NCBI GenBank assembly: GCA_941918925.1
Contig: OW799233.1
Span: 139,192,223-139,256,222 of the forward strand
Source: Phyto melanocephala
Lineage: Eukaryota > Arthropoda > Insecta > Diptera > Rhinophoridae
DNA: 64,000 nt
Reading direction: 5' to 3'
Positions 1 to 12,305 of this stretch are shown piece after piece. Under the pieces are notes generated by a model, which saw only the letters and a program-made list of their open reading frames with translations, was not told where the DNA came from and did no database searches. The position numbers and the translations under genes are program-made. Position 1 is the first letter of the stretch, and every line of letters starts with the position of its first letter.

Positions 1-253
1 AAAAGTGGGCAGTGCCACGCCCATAAAAAATAGGTATCATTTTAAGGTACTTGCAGTGGACCGATTATTCTGAAACTTTGCACACATATTGAGCTATTAC
101 GACTTTACAATTTCGTGATAGGAAAAGTGGGCAGGGCCACGCCCATAAGAAATAAGTTATAATTTTTAGCTTTTTGCACTTGATATTCAATTTAAATTTA
201 GAATGCATTTTTATTCATTAAGGGGCGTAGCAACGCGCGCCGGGCTTTTCTAG
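1..253 (+). mobile_element. Helitron-like 3' end with internal tandem repeat (5' part outside window)
   Basis: The piece ends in CTAG (250-253) followed by T, preceded by a GC-rich stretch with a short hairpin (GCGT at 225-228, ACGC at 233-236, loop AGCA). A CTRR end with a GC-rich hairpin just upstream and insertion next to T is the classic Helitron 3' terminus. Upstream, AAAAGTGGGCAG followed by a CACGCCCATAA motif occurs at 1 and again at 123, so two tandem units of about 122 bp are visible. No coding sequence is seen and the 5' end lies outside the window. It could be a non-autonomous copy; the family name is not known to me. Confidence 0.6.
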
Positions 254-1355
254 TTATAAATAAAAAATAAACAAATAATACGTATTTCACTTGTCACGTA
301 ATTGACCTTATATAATGGAAGTATTATTTAATAAAAAGAAAGGTTAAAAATTACTTTCTTTTACCAAAATGGCTTTTCTACTTTCGCTATCTTGCAGCAT
401 TTTTGTTTGTAAAAAATAACCGAAAGTGTATAAATTAGGTTTATCGAGGTTACCTTTTTTTAAATCATTAGTCCTAGATAATATTTCTTCTAAAAATTGT
501 AAATTCTTAGTTGCTAGAACCTCCATACCAAATGCCCACAAAACTTATTCGTTGCATACTATTTCGATAATTGTCTGACTTTTTTCTATTACATTTTTTT
601 AGTTATACAAAGAACTCTACTGAAACGTGGGGATCTATGAAATGAATTCGAAATAAAATGAATAATCAAATTAAAATTTGTGAAATTTCATTTTAATTTC
701 TTGCATTCAGAAATTGGATGTTTAAGAGATAAATAAAAATAAAGATTAAAAAAACAGTAATGAACCAAAAAAGAAACATCACTCAAATGATGAACTTTTA
801 CAACCTCTTATCAATACTAGTTATTGCAGACCAATCGAATACTTTTGGGCTACAAAAAGGACATTTGGTCACTTGAATTATGGAAGTTGTTTCATCATCT
901 AAATTTATTTTTTTTTTGTGTTTTAAAGTTTAACTTCTTACAAGTTATTAAGTACCCACTGAATAATCCTATTGAACATGTCTGAAACCTGAATATGACG
1001 AACAACTAATTAGCGTAGAATCAGAAATAACTTTAACAAACCCGAATGAATCTATGAATCCACAACAGAATATATTTTCGAGATGAAATCAGTCAACGAT
1101 AGGCAACAATTAATTTTAATGGAAATGATAAATGTTTGTGGTCAAATAATCGTTCATCCAGATCAAATACCCGAAAAATTAAGCAGCACGTTTACTGCTC
1201 CTAATAGAGAACGTTACGATTCTGTATATTCACTAACTAAATATTATACAAGAAAGGACAAAAGCAACCATGGGGCTTACAAATTTAATAAATTGTTCGT
1301 TTATATATTTATCTTATTTTTTTAGATTATATAAATAACACCTGGAAAAGTTATA
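254..1355. other. AT-rich unannotated stretch
   Basis: No gene is recognised. An 80-codon open frame at 1083-1325 (+) has no domain I recognise and ends in a hydrophobic, T-rich tail. Around 825-870 the + strand can be read as RPIEYFWATK, which recalls the RPIE-FW motif of some mariner or pogo transposases, but the match is too short to call. Confidence 0.4.
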
Positions 1356-1790
1356 ATGGATAGATTCACAACTTAACAGGGAACCAGAATAACAGAATTT
1401 CATTATATAAATAAGCAATCAATTATTTTAACTCAAATAGCATATTGCCAATATTTAAAATCAGATATTCTGAATCAGCGTCTGAAGCTGTGATTTGTTG
1501 CTTGGTTCATCATCAACAGATTTGCCTCAAACCGGTAGAGAACGTTAAAATCGTACTGCGGAAGTCATTTAAAGTATAGAGCAATATAATAAGGAAAAAC
1601 ACATCTCCCAAAATTCGTTCTGCTCAGTTTAGAAAAGCTCGTACTTCACTATTGTGCATTTTCCAATATAAGTGGAAACTGGTACAGGAGACTAGGTTTT
1701 CTTGGGGTTAGTGTTACCAATTGGCATTTTGAATTCTTTGCCTAGTGGGGTATTAGGATTCATTAAAAGCCTTGGCCTATTGGTAAGCTA
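1356..1790 (+). pseudogene. Dead Tc1/mariner-like transposase, N-terminal part (copy 1)
   Basis: Reading from the ATG at 1356 gives MDRFTT, a stop, then a helix-turn-helix-like stretch containing KQSIILTQIAYCQYLK (about 1405-1460). Further on, with frameshifts, come motifs resembling the second DNA-binding helix region (RTAEVI near 1552; IRSAQF near 1614). The order matches the N-terminal paired-like DNA-binding domain of IS630/Tc1/mariner transposases, which binds the element's inverted repeats in the nucleus. The same open reading recurs at 7574-7880, which confirms that it is a repeat family and not chance. Stops and frameshifts make it non-functional, and the catalytic DDE/D domain is not visible. 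The large CTA array follows immediately. Confidence 0.6.
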
Positions 1791-1845
1791 CTAGCTGCAC
1801 AAAATTCCTTTTTATCGTAGCGGTATTAATGGCCCAATCACTAGG

Positions 1846-1871
1846 GCTACTCCTACTACTACTATAACTAT

Positions 1872-1929
<58 letters not shown>

Positions 1930-1990
1930 GCTGCTACTATTTCCACTACTATTACTACTACTTCTACTACTACTACTACTACTGCTACTT

Positions 1991-2021
<31 letters not shown>

Positions 2022-2140
2022 TACTACTACTACTACTTCTTCTGCTACTACTACAACTACTTCTTCTGCTACTACTACTACTACTACAAATACTACTACT
2101 ACTACTACTACTTCTTCTACTACTACTACTACTACTACTT

Positions 2141-2186
<46 letters not shown>

Positions 2187-2205
2187 GACTACTACTACTA
2201 CTACA

Positions 2206-2264
<59 letters not shown>

Positions 2265-2277
2265 AACTACTACTACA

Positions 2278-2318
<41 letters not shown>

Positions 2319-2371
2319 TACTACTACTACTACTACTACTATTACTACTACTTCTACTACTACTATTATTA
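1846..2371. repeat. Large (CTA)n/(TAG)n trinucleotide microsatellite, ~525 bp
   Basis: About 525 bp of nearly uninterrupted ACT/CTA triplets, with interspersed TTC, TGC and CAA variants. Triplet register is kept almost throughout, so the minus strand reads as long poly-serine in one frame and poly-valine in another. Those frames are products of the repeat and not genes. Confidence 0.97.
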
Positions 2372-5074
2372 GCAATATTTACTATGTACCTCAAGCGCCA
2401 CACCTACTATTTAGATCAACTTGTCTTTTTTCCTGTTTTCTACTTAAATATTACGGTATGAAAAACCTTCTTCTTGTTAAAAGTAATTATAAGAAAGTTT
2501 GAGTAGGGTGTGTTTGTGTAATTTGTGTTGGTCGGATTTATTTCTGTTTTAATCTCTGTTTAGTTTTTTGTTTTCGTTTCTTTATTGTTCTCATTTTGCT
2601 TTCTTTTCTAGTTTTCTCTTACCTTTAAACGGAATTTATCAATAAACTATATAAAACGGACGTAAATAGTTGTTTCCATGTTGTTCTTCTTACATGTATG
2701 TACATACTCGAGTGCATACAATGTAAGAGTGTGTTTGTAAATGTATATTTATGTGTATTTCTTGTATTTATGTGTTTAAAAGAATCATCACCTTTCTGCA
2801 TTGAAAAACTTTTACGTTAAAACTCTCTACTAATTTCAGAAATAATTACAAAAATAAATTTATGTTGTTTTTCGTAAAATTAATGTGCTTTTATTTTCTT
2901 TTTCCCCTGCTTCCACCTCTTATATATTTTTTTTATATTTTTGCTAACACCAACATTGAGTCAAATGTTGCACTTTAAAGATTTATGTTTTTGATGCATA
3001 AAATGTTTAACACTTCTATGCAGGACGACTGCAAAGTGAACAAGGAATTAATTTTTATTTTTTTTTCATTTTGCAAAGTCAAGTTTAAAAAGTGTAAAGA
3101 TAAATGCAATTAAAGTTGAAAATCGATAAACATTCTAAGAAACAAATATCGCCTGAGTTGAAAATAAATTAACGTTACTAAGTTTTAAAATGCTGAACAA
3201 TGATTTTGTAGAAATAATGTGTATTCAATTTGCTAAAATTGCTTTAAATTATTTTATAAATTCTTAAAGTTACAAGAAAAAAATTGATTCTATTTAAGAG
3301 AAGATAAAGTAGATACGTGGTTTATTATTTTCTACACAATAATAATTGATTGGCTGACTTTTTAGTTATTTTGCCGAGGAAATTTTATAACCCGACTAAA
3401 AAATAATTGACTTAATTAAGTCTTGGCTTAAATATTATAAAAGAAATTTGGGTGGTAAGTTTATCTTTAGATTTAATAGTTGTCACTTGATTCATATTTT
3501 GAAATATAATTATCTATTACACATAATAAGCCATCTTATTCTTAGACCAGACAATATTTACTTTCGGCAAGTTTAGAAATGATTAATGAATTGCACTACA
3601 AAGTCGATTTCTTTCGAAAATAAGTGTAAATTGGAATTCTAAGTAACAACAACTTAAAGAAGAATTATTTTTAGGGAGAGTAAAATGCATAATAACGAAA
3701 GTTAATCAAAAAAATAAATATTTTTACCTAACTAAGTCATTATTATTTGTCTAACTTTAATGACTGTGGAGAGAATAATCAAACAAATAAAAAGGAATAC
3801 TGGATCAATTGTTAACAATAAAAGTACTTATTCTTAAAAAGCTAATCATTAAAATTTCAATATCTATAAGGTGAGTGAGCTTGTTAATAAAAGTCAGTAA
3901 TCACTTGGTATTGTAGACATCAACTGTAGGTTTATTGTAGTTCTATATCGGTCTCCATTATACCGTATTGTTGAAAAACTATTTCGTATACATTCGAATA
4001 TAATGTATATTTTCAAGGTAATTTCCAATTTTTTTCCAAACAAAAGTATCAATACACACAATTTTGTATTAGACATTAAATGCAAAATAATAATAAAATT
4101 AAGAATAAAAAAAATCTCTAGAGTAGACAAGAACTAATAGAAATCTTGAAATAGACTGCCAAAATACTTTATGTTTAAATGTTTACGGAAATCGTTTGTT
4201 CCTCCTAACTACTGGCATAAAAAAGCCGGTTGAATGGGTTATCGATAATAAGAAAGTGAATTCGGATTTTCTCCCAATATCATAATTTTAATATTGAAAA
4301 CGGTTTTATTGTTTAAAATTGCATTATCAATTTTCAGTGTGGATTTTTGGATTGATGAATGCTTTCAAAAAAATTAACCTAGTAAGGTAGTGTCCAATAT
4401 TAAAAAATTGGAAGATGTAGCTGACATGTAATTTAATCAGTTGCACACTCTACGGTTTTTTTACTACTGCACTTACTTAATGTGCCCACATATTGCCCTG
4501 AGCAATGCCGCTTTAGTACAGCGGTTATAACAATATTATCCTTAATTTCCAGTGCCGTGTTAATTTTTCACATTTACAAAACGATTATTTTAAAAAATAA
4601 ATGTATAGAAACTATGTTAGCGAAATGATGTAGTGGTTCGAGACCCAGCGGAGGTAAGCAGTTTTGATATTTTCTAATTAAGAAGCTTCAACTTCCATAC
4701 AGACAATTCAACCCAAAAATAAATGAAAAGCCCATGACCACCGAGCTTGCGCCTGGTAATAAAAAAAGGTCAGCCTTACACTGACGTGTTCGAAACTCCA
4801 CATACAGAAACAAATTGCAGCTGGTAATTTTTTAGCATAGACTTCAACCACACATAAACCTGCATTTATACGCAATCATATGAAAGCTTTGTGTTGTATT
4901 ATAATGAAAATACAAGTCGGAAGACATTTATAAGTCTCAATATTATGCGGAAATTGCTAATTTGGTAAAAATCTGTGTATTTGTATTTCATAATATCAAC
5001 TATAATGCAAAAAAAAAAAAAAAATAGTTTTAGGGACTTATGCAACTACTTAGCATTTAATGCCTAAAACTAAC
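2372..5074. other. AT-rich intergenic or intronic stretch
   Basis: Nothing I can name. It contains homopolymer runs, short TATG/TACA motifs around 2690-2770, and no open frame with a recognisable domain on either strand. Confidence 0.5.
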
Positions 5075-5078
5075 TTAA

Positions 5079-6568
5079 CCCAAATTAACCGGGAGCACTT
5101 ATATGGTAACGCAAAAGACCGTTATTTTAAAAGCTGCACATCTCAAAAGATAAAGAAAAATTCAATAAAAAATCGATGCAGTAAACAGAAACCTATTTAA
5201 ATTTTCAATTCCTTGTAGATCAATTGGTTTCTTGTGTTTCAAATTGAATAGGCCTTTTCCTTAAGCTCAAAAAAACAAAGTTGTGAAATATTAGTAAATG
5301 GAGTATATGAAAAAGTAAGTTACTTTTTCTTTTTTCTTGTGTTATGCTTACGAATAAAGTTTTCTTATATATATACAAAAAAATAGTGATACATTGTTTT
5401 GAAATTAACAAATATATAAAAATTTATATACCTCGGTCACTTTTTACGCCCTAAATTGTTCCGTTACCATATGGGTGCATCAGGAATTATACGGATATTT
5501 GTTTCGTAGTTCTTTACTTTGTAGATTTTTTGATGAAATCATCTTTTATTGATATAAAATGTGTTTTTTTTTTATTTAGAAAATTAACCCTTAGTGCTTT
5601 AGTACTTTAAATCACGTGTATAATATACAGTTACTAAAACTATTCGGCAAACCCGTATACTGAATACTTGCCCTTTGCCTGACAAAAAGATAATTAGAAA
5701 AACTGAAAAACGAGGGCTTGTGCATCTATTTCTGCAAACGATTTTGATGTACATGTAAAAGAACGGCTGAATAATTCAGTTGTCACCATTGCATCAACAG
5801 CATTTAATGTCTATCCATTATCCAATGTCTTACGATATTCCAAAGATGAAAGAAAAAAAAATATACGTGAAACGATCCTATATCGTAACTGAATACAATA
5901 AGTTTATGGCAGGAGTTCATTGTTTAGATCAGAGTGTAAGCCTCTATCGCATTGGATAAAAAGAAAAAAAAATGGTGAAGTAGCATTTTTACATGGCTGA
6001 TTGATGTATGCATTCAAAATGCTTGGCAGCTGCACCGGAAAGAAAATGGTAATATAAGTCAATTTGAGTTTAGACGTCACATCGCTATTTACTATTGGAA
6101 ACATTACGGCGAAAAGTCTAAAAGAAGTGGTTGTGCTCCAATTTGATGGAAAAAAATATCTGGTCGCGCAAATTATTAGCAAAGACGTTGCGCTGATGAA
6201 CTCTGTAAAACAAGTGGTCGAACTGTGTGATGTTAGTCTGTGCGTCAAATCTTTTGCTGAATGCCGCACAGATAATTGCTTAAAAAATTAGTTTTTAACT
6301 CATTTTTCTACTGTAATATATTTTTATAAACATTTAGTTTATTTAAAAATAAAAGTATATGATTTTTGGAAACTTCTAAAAAAAATGCTTTGCAAAAACA
6401 AAACCTATATAGCGAAGGACGTAACCATACGGTAACGGCCTATTATGCCCGACCCAGAGGCCGCATTAAAATTTTAGGTAGTAAATTAATTATCGTATAT
6501 GTGTTATGATATAGATTTCATAAATTTTATTTTAATTCAAAACAAAATACATTCCCGGACAATTTGGG
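5079..6568 (+). mobile_element. piggyBac-family element with TTAA target duplications
   Basis: TTAA occurs at 5075-5078 and at 6569-6572. Between them the element begins CCCAAATTAACCGGGA and ends with the inverted TCCCGGACAATTTGGG, terminal inverted repeats of about 16 bp with two mismatches. TTAA duplication with CCC-starting repeats is diagnostic of piggyBac. A subterminal motif resembling CCGTTACCATATGG is present at 5461, with related inverted or direct copies near 5100 and 6426. At about 1.49 kb it is shorter than an autonomous piggyBac (roughly 2.4 kb), so the N-terminal half of the transposase gene is deleted. The remaining coding relic is listed separately. Confidence 0.88.
5640..6291 (+). 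pseudogene. Decayed piggyBac transposase, C-terminal half
   Basis: In order on the + strand, in shifting frames: CPLPDKKIIRKTEKRG (about 5669-5715), NNSVVTIASTAFNVYPLSNV (about 5775-5833), RYSKDERK, EYNKFMAGVH-LDQ-SLYRIG (about 5897-5955), IFTWLIDVCIQNAWQLHRK (about 5982-6040), EFRRHIAIYYWKHYG, and finally the cysteine-rich tail CDVSLCVKSFAEC (about 6226-6264). This is the usual order in DDE_Tnp_1_7 transposases, including the GG/AGV-D segment that supplies the third catalytic aspartate and the terminal zinc-binding cysteine domain. The protein would cut and paste the element at TTAA. Several stops and frameshifts plus loss of the first catalytic aspartates make it dead. The single open frame at 6064-6291 is in the true frame only at its C-terminal end. 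Confidence 0.85.
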
Positions 6569-6572
6569 TTAA

Positions 6573-7573
6573 TAAAGTTTAAAAGTTATTAAAAGATTAT
6601 AAGAAAATTTTGCTCATTAACCTTTAATAAATTTAAAAGTTGATTATGAATACAGAATTCCCAACATTATCAGAGAAATTAAAATTTATATTCATAAGAA
6701 TAAGCCTTTCTTTTATTAAATGGACCCTGTTCAAATACGATATTTTTATAAATCGTCAAACATGCAAATAAAATACTCACATAACGATGGCTAGCATTTT
6801 TTGATTATTCTACATAGAAAATCAAAAATTCGAAAATATTATGATTTCACATGTATTTATGTACATACGTATACCAGAAGATTCAATTGCGTCTAGGAAG
6901 TTTAAATTTTCGATTATGGTGAGTGTGCTTTTTTTATAGCTAAAGACACATATGCAAGTTTTACAGTACATTTTTCCTGCTTTCATTTCACTTAAAATTA
7001 AAAAAACGAAAAGAATACAATTCATGTCTGAAGTTGGCATTTGGCTGGCAGTGGTATAAAAAAGAAAAATGTTTGCTTATTTTTTGTTTTTTTTTGCTTA
7101 AAGTTTTTTAAACATTTAATTTTTGCTCGTTTTATATGCAAGTCGAAACAACATGCTACATAAAACTAGACTTTTTGCGGTGTATTTTGAAAATTTTTTT
7201 TAACTCTTATTTTGGATTGTTAATTTTTTTTTTATTGTCTGTTAACTTTTTTGTCACACTGCTTGTAGGGTCTTTGTGCTGCTAACGTCTGTAATGGTGT
7301 TGAGGATGATGCTTGAATGAAAAAAAATTTGAATATACTGTATATCAAATTACAATAATTTGTTCCGTTTTTGCTAAAAAATATTCCATTCAAAGTTAAA
7401 ACATCATTAATAGAGGTTTGAAATTGATATGAGATTATGCTCAATGAGGTATTTATTTATTTTCCAGGTTTAATATTTAAGTTTTTCCAATACTATAGGG
7501 TGGCCTTAATGCACCAAAGGGGTTAAAAATTAAATAGATATTTTGTTTAAATATTTTTTTTTTATTTCTGTAG
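6573..7573. other. AT-rich unannotated stretch
   Basis: No recognisable gene, RNA or element boundary. Poly-T runs are frequent at 7075-7240. Confidence 0.45.
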
Positions 7574-7880
7574 AATAAATAGCGAAAAGATTTACAACTG
7601 AACAAAGAACAGAAATAAATGCATTTTTTTATTCGAAACAGCAATACATTATTTTAACGCAAAGACCATATTGCCGACATTTTAAGATCAGATTATGTTG
7701 CTTAGCTTAACGTGACCATAAATATATCACCGTAAAGAATTTTCCTCCAACCGCTAAACCACACTTAATTCGAACTGCGGAAGATATTCAACATGTAAAG
7801 TAAATTGATATCTTAGCACCAGAAACATTATCCGCTGCGTTCTGCTCAGCTAGAGATGGTTCGAATGTTGCTACCACGCA
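7574..7880 (+). pseudogene. Dead Tc1/mariner-like transposase, N-terminal part (copy 2)
   Basis: The reading frame RFTTEQRTEI, then NAFFYSKQQYIILTQRPYCR and HFK, runs over about 7580-7685 and is the same sequence as copy 1 at 1356, here without the early stop. Downstream, IRTAEDIQ (about 7768-7795) and a CSA-R motif near 7845 correspond to the second helix region. The catalytic domain is not visible; the copy degenerates after about 7880. It is a relic of the N-terminal DNA-binding domain. That both copies retain only this part suggests either old 3' truncation or a deletion derivative family. Confidence 0.6.
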
Positions 7881-8016
7881 TTTTAATAAAAAAAAAATAC
7901 TGTTGCAATAATTGAAAGCCCTTAAATGATGGAAAACGTCTAAATTTTGGAATTAAATTTCAAAGTTATAAAATAAAATATAAGAAAAATCGCCATTACA
8001 AAGCTTAAGATCCGTG

Positions 8017-9001
8017 ACAAGTTAGAATGTAATAGTCGTTCGTGCCGAATCTGATAATAGTCTTCTTTATCTGGTTAGTACAGACACTTACCACATCGTA
8101 CCTGAGCTTACATATCTGGATTTATTTTATACCCCATTTTATTTTAAAATTTTTGATGCCATCTTCGGTTTTGAAGTTTTACATTATATACTGTATTCTA
8201 CTTAACAATATCTTTCATTTGATACCCGTATTTATCATACTTAGTGGTATTCTACTGATTAAACCATTTCATTAGCAATATTGCAGGAGTTGAAGGGAGC
8301 ATAGCCGTATTTTCTGCTATGACAGATATAGCTGCCCGTTTTCTGTCAGACGTCATCTTGGATTTTAACCTTTTTAAAGTTTATTGTGTTTAGCCGATCA
8401 AGCCCTTTCGTTTGATATAAATATTAAGGGGGCTTAACTAAGTATATTTTGACTTACTAAATTTAAAATTTTTCTTACATAGTGTATTATTTATATTATT
8501 TCATTTTATGTTTATTCTCTTGCTGTCCTCTAGATATCAATCCTCGTTCTACATAAGCTTAAAGAAATCGATTTTCGTTTGTAAATTTGAAGAAAAACAC
8601 CGAAGCCTTTCTACTTTTGTTCTTATATCTCGCTTTATCAGTTTTTCACAGCAATTTCGAGGCTAAGGCTTGTAGTTTGGTATCTTTAGCAAAAAGATAC
8701 ATAATTTTTTGTAAATAAAAATTAATAAGGAGCTTAGGTAACTTTATAAATTAATGGTTTCATTTCCAGATACCTCAAAATATTGATACCACATACAAAA
8801 TTGTGCAACATGTGATAGCTTCTAAAAATTTATTTCATCCAATAGACAGACTGGCAGAGGGACAGATGGACATAATTAGTCAGCTCACCTGTTCATAATA
8901 TTTCAAAAAATATATACTTAAGGAGGTCGGAATTTAATATAATAGAAATTATAAATGACGTGAAAAGGCAAAATAGCCTTCACACCGTGAAGGATATAAA
9001 A
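8017..9001 (+). mobile_element. Hairpin-ended element, family C copy C1 (Helentron/mini-me-like)
   Basis: The left end ACAAGTTAGAATG...TTCG-TGCCGAATC (8017-8052) is a decayed copy of the terminal hairpin shared with families A and B. The interior holds units with the TAGTTTATTGT...AAGCCCTTTCGTTTGATA theme, then a TATCTC-GCTTT...GGCTAAGGCTTGTAG block near 8630-8680. The right end has a GACAGACTGGCAG-GGACAGATGG tract (8850-8872), a TATACTTAAGGAGGTCGGAA block and a closing hairpin CCTTCACACCGTGAAGGATATAAA (8977-9000). It is non-coding. The architecture fits a non-autonomous rolling-circle (DINE/HINE type) repeat. Confidence 0.6.
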
Positions 9002-10722
9002 CGAAACTTTAGAATATTTTACAACACTTGCAGCCATGGGTAGTATTAAGTTTAGTGAAAGATTTGGTATATTGGGAATTACGTCATTGTAATTTCCAAC
9101 AAATTAATAAATTACGATTATATTAATAAGAATATATTATTATATATTAAAATAGATAAAGTCTAAAGTGTTTTCTTTTTAAATTTGATAAAATTAAGAA
9201 AACCGTGCGATAAGTAGTTTAAATTATTTTAGATTTCTTAAGGACTTAAATATAAACATAGAATTTTTGAAAAATTCTTCTATCACACTAATTTAAATAT
9301 ATTAAATATAATATATACACATTAATGAAGGAAAAGTGAATGCACACATAAAAAAAATAATGAAAAAAAATGCTTAATGAGACCTAGATTTAATTTAATT
9401 TTATGCTGTCAACCACAATGTAAATTATTTGTCAAAATTTCCAACAGCAACAGTAAAAATAATAGAGCACCAAGTCAGTAGTAACAACAAAAACATAATA
9501 CAATTTGTACCTTTACAATCTAATCTAAACAATTTCCTTCCCTCTTTTAAAAGTAAAAAAAAAAATTAAATAGAATAGAATAGATTTGGCCCTATAACTC
9601 AGTCAACAGTGTGAAAATTACAATTTCAAGATAACTAAACACCAAAATGTTTGAATGAATGACGAAAATGTAATGAAAGGCATAGAATGTAAAAAATGTA
9701 AAAAATAGAACCATACAAAATAGAATAGTATATAGAATTTAGTTGTATTATAAAGAAAATAGAAAGGAAAATGGGCGGAAACGGCGGACATAATGACAAT
9801 AACAAATTGATTTCATTTGTTTTCCCTTGTTTCTTATTGTAGTCAAATATATTTACCAGCATAGACTTTGACTACTTATGCCAGCTACTCCAACATATTC
9901 ATATTGTTAATGTTTAAACTCATTTTACTATTTCAGTTTTTTAAAAGTTTATTTAATTTGTCTATGAAACAGAATAAGCAAATCTTTAGTAGAACAAATT
10001 ACTTAATAACAATGCGCAAGAACATAATTCTTTAAAAATATTGCTTGTATTTGTACAACAAAGTTGCAAAGTTGTGTAAAGAAATAATTTAATTAAAATG
10101 CGTATTTTTTACAAAATGACCCTTATAACTGTTAAAAAATAAATTTAGCGTTCAGAGTACATTTAGCAAAACCGATAACCGTTATGTTTAATTATTTGTA
10201 TTATATTAATTATAATATAATTTGTAAAAAATATTAATTGTTAATCACTTGTTTCGACTTAAGTTCATTTTCTTATTATTAAACTTCCTAAACTACTTTT
10301 AAATTAATTTGTAAACATTTAAAAAAATTGAAAACTGATTCAAACTACTAGCCGAGTGAAATGCGTTAAAAAGTTAAAATTTATTAGGAATAAATTTTAT
10401 AATTTTGGCGCTTTGGTGGTCTAAAATTGTTGAAAATTTTCCTGATGACAGTTTTGGAATACAGAATTGCTTAGAGTATGATTGTGATTATCTAAATTTA
10501 AGATTATGTCGAATTAGGCAGTTATTCCTTTTTGCACAGATTTAATGAAATTAATGAAAGGAAGCATAGCATTTACTAAATTTTCTTTCTTATCGTAGTA
10601 CATTTTCTTCATGTTCATATCCTTAATATAATTTTTGGGGAACTTATGCTAGAATAAGTGACTAGCAAAAAATTTGATTAAAAAATTACTTATAAATGAA
10701 TAGTAAATTACATAATATACAT
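9002..10722. other. AT-rich unannotated stretch
   Basis: No gene or repeat boundary recognised; only short open frames without domains are present. Confidence 0.45.
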
Positions 10723-11900
10723 AACAAGTTAAAATGTTATATTCGTCCATGCCGAATCTAAAATATCCTTCAGAGGTTGAGAAAATATAACTTATTATTC
10801 ATCATTTTGTTTATGGCTTCATTTGGGATTTTTATTTCTCATAGTTTATTGTATTTTACTAGTCAAGCCTCTTCATTTGATACCAATGTTTTGGCGGTTG
10901 ATAGGAGTAAGGCCATAAAAAGCATATTTGAACAATATAACCGTCATTTTGTCGACGATATATTAAATTATAAATTTTTCATAAATTATTTATTTTCATG
11001 CCTTTTTGTTTTATACAAATATAGAAGGAATTTAAGTGAGTATATTTTTATCTACTAGATTTAAACAATTTATTAATTTATTGTACTTCATTTTGTAATG
11101 GCTATCGTTATGGATTTTAAACATTATATAGTGTAATTTATTACGGTAGTCATAAGCTTTCTTTTGATATAAATATCTATTTCAAAGGCGCTAAAATCCG
11201 TAGATTTTTGTTTTAAAATTTTAGATATGGAACATCTTAATTTTTATTTTGTCAGTTTTTTTCAGCAGTTGTTTTCGAGGCTAGAGTCTATATTTAAGGG
11301 TTTTTAGAGTATCCTAAAATTTATTAACAAACGGTTAGCCTAACACGAAATGGATTTGCAAAATAATAAAATAATTTAAAAAGGAATAAAATGTTGGTTG
11401 GAATTTTTTTTAAAGTTTTTTGTTTTATTTTTTTAAATTCTCATTTCGTTAACTATTTAATTAATTTGGGTAAAAGGTCTACTGGCGATCTAGCTTAAGC
11501 ACCAGGGAAATGCATATAGACCAGCTTAAACCCAACAACTAAATAAAATATTGAAACATTAATTGGGACCATATACTGAGTAATTTAGTAAAATATTAAT
11601 TATGATATATAATATGTTGTAATATTATTTTAAAAATTAAATATTAAAAAAAATATTTTTGCCTATAACTTTTACGGTTAGTGACCGATTGGTCCAAAAT
11701 TTATTATGATGGCTGAAGGCAGATAACATCTAAGAATATTAACAAAAGAGTCAATAAATTATCCTGGAGTTGAAATTTTTTTATTTTAATGGTCAAAATA
11801 TGAGGAAAACCACATAATTCCGCATATTTCTGAAAGGTTCCTACTACAAACAGATCTGTGTATGGTCTTCTAAAAGTTGACAAATTTATATCGATATCCA
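10723..11900 (+). mobile_element. Hairpin-ended element, family C copy C2 (degenerate)
   Basis: It starts AACAAGTTAAAATG...ATTCGTCCATGCCGAATC (10723-10757), the family's terminal hairpin. It then has the unit TAGTTTATTGTATTTTACTA, GTCAAGCCTCTTCATTTG (about 10842-10880), a TCAGTTTTTTTCAGCAG...GAGGCTAGAG block near 11250-11290, a TTGCCTATAACTTTTACGG block at 11658, and CAGATCTGTGTATGG then CTTCTAAAAGTTGA at 11851-11880, which in family A lies just before the GACR tract. The GACR tract and right-terminal hairpin are not seen, so the right end is decayed. The open frame at 10777-11058 is repeat sequence and not a gene. Confidence 0.5.
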
Positions 11901-12305
11901 TATCATATAAAATAAAAAAAAAGTTGATTGAAAAAAATTTTTTAGTTTGACAAAAAAAAAATATTCCTCATAAATTTCATTATTTCATATAAAAAGAATA
12001 TAAACGGTACACTTGTTTGTGTTTAATATATTATCAAAATTTCTTAAATATAAAAGGATATATTTCAATAAGGAATTTCTTCTTGTTTTAACTAACCATA
12101 AATTTATCTTTTTTTATCCTGCAGAATATTTTTTATTACATGATGGCAATTTTGTAAACAACAAGTAAGAGCACTATATTCGGCTGTGCCGAATCTTTCG
12201 TACCCACCACCAATTTTGTGTACATTTAAAGCACAATATTTAATTTTTTGTTAAGCGCTATAGAATAATCTCTCTATAATAAAATATGTATCACTTTCTT
12301 TGCAG

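Noticed and set aside
825..870. RPIEYFWATK reading resembling a transposase motif
   Set aside because: Ten residues only, with no neighbouring motif or element end.
1777..2403. Long minus-strand open frames of poly-serine and poly-valine
   Set aside because: They exist only because the CTA microsatellite has no stop codon in several frames; there is no other coding sign.
4625..4665. GTGGTTCGAGACCC, and similar words at 16428 and 23310, resembling tRNA B-boxes
   Set aside because: No matching A-box at the right distance and no cloverleaf could be drawn; not called as tRNA or SINE.
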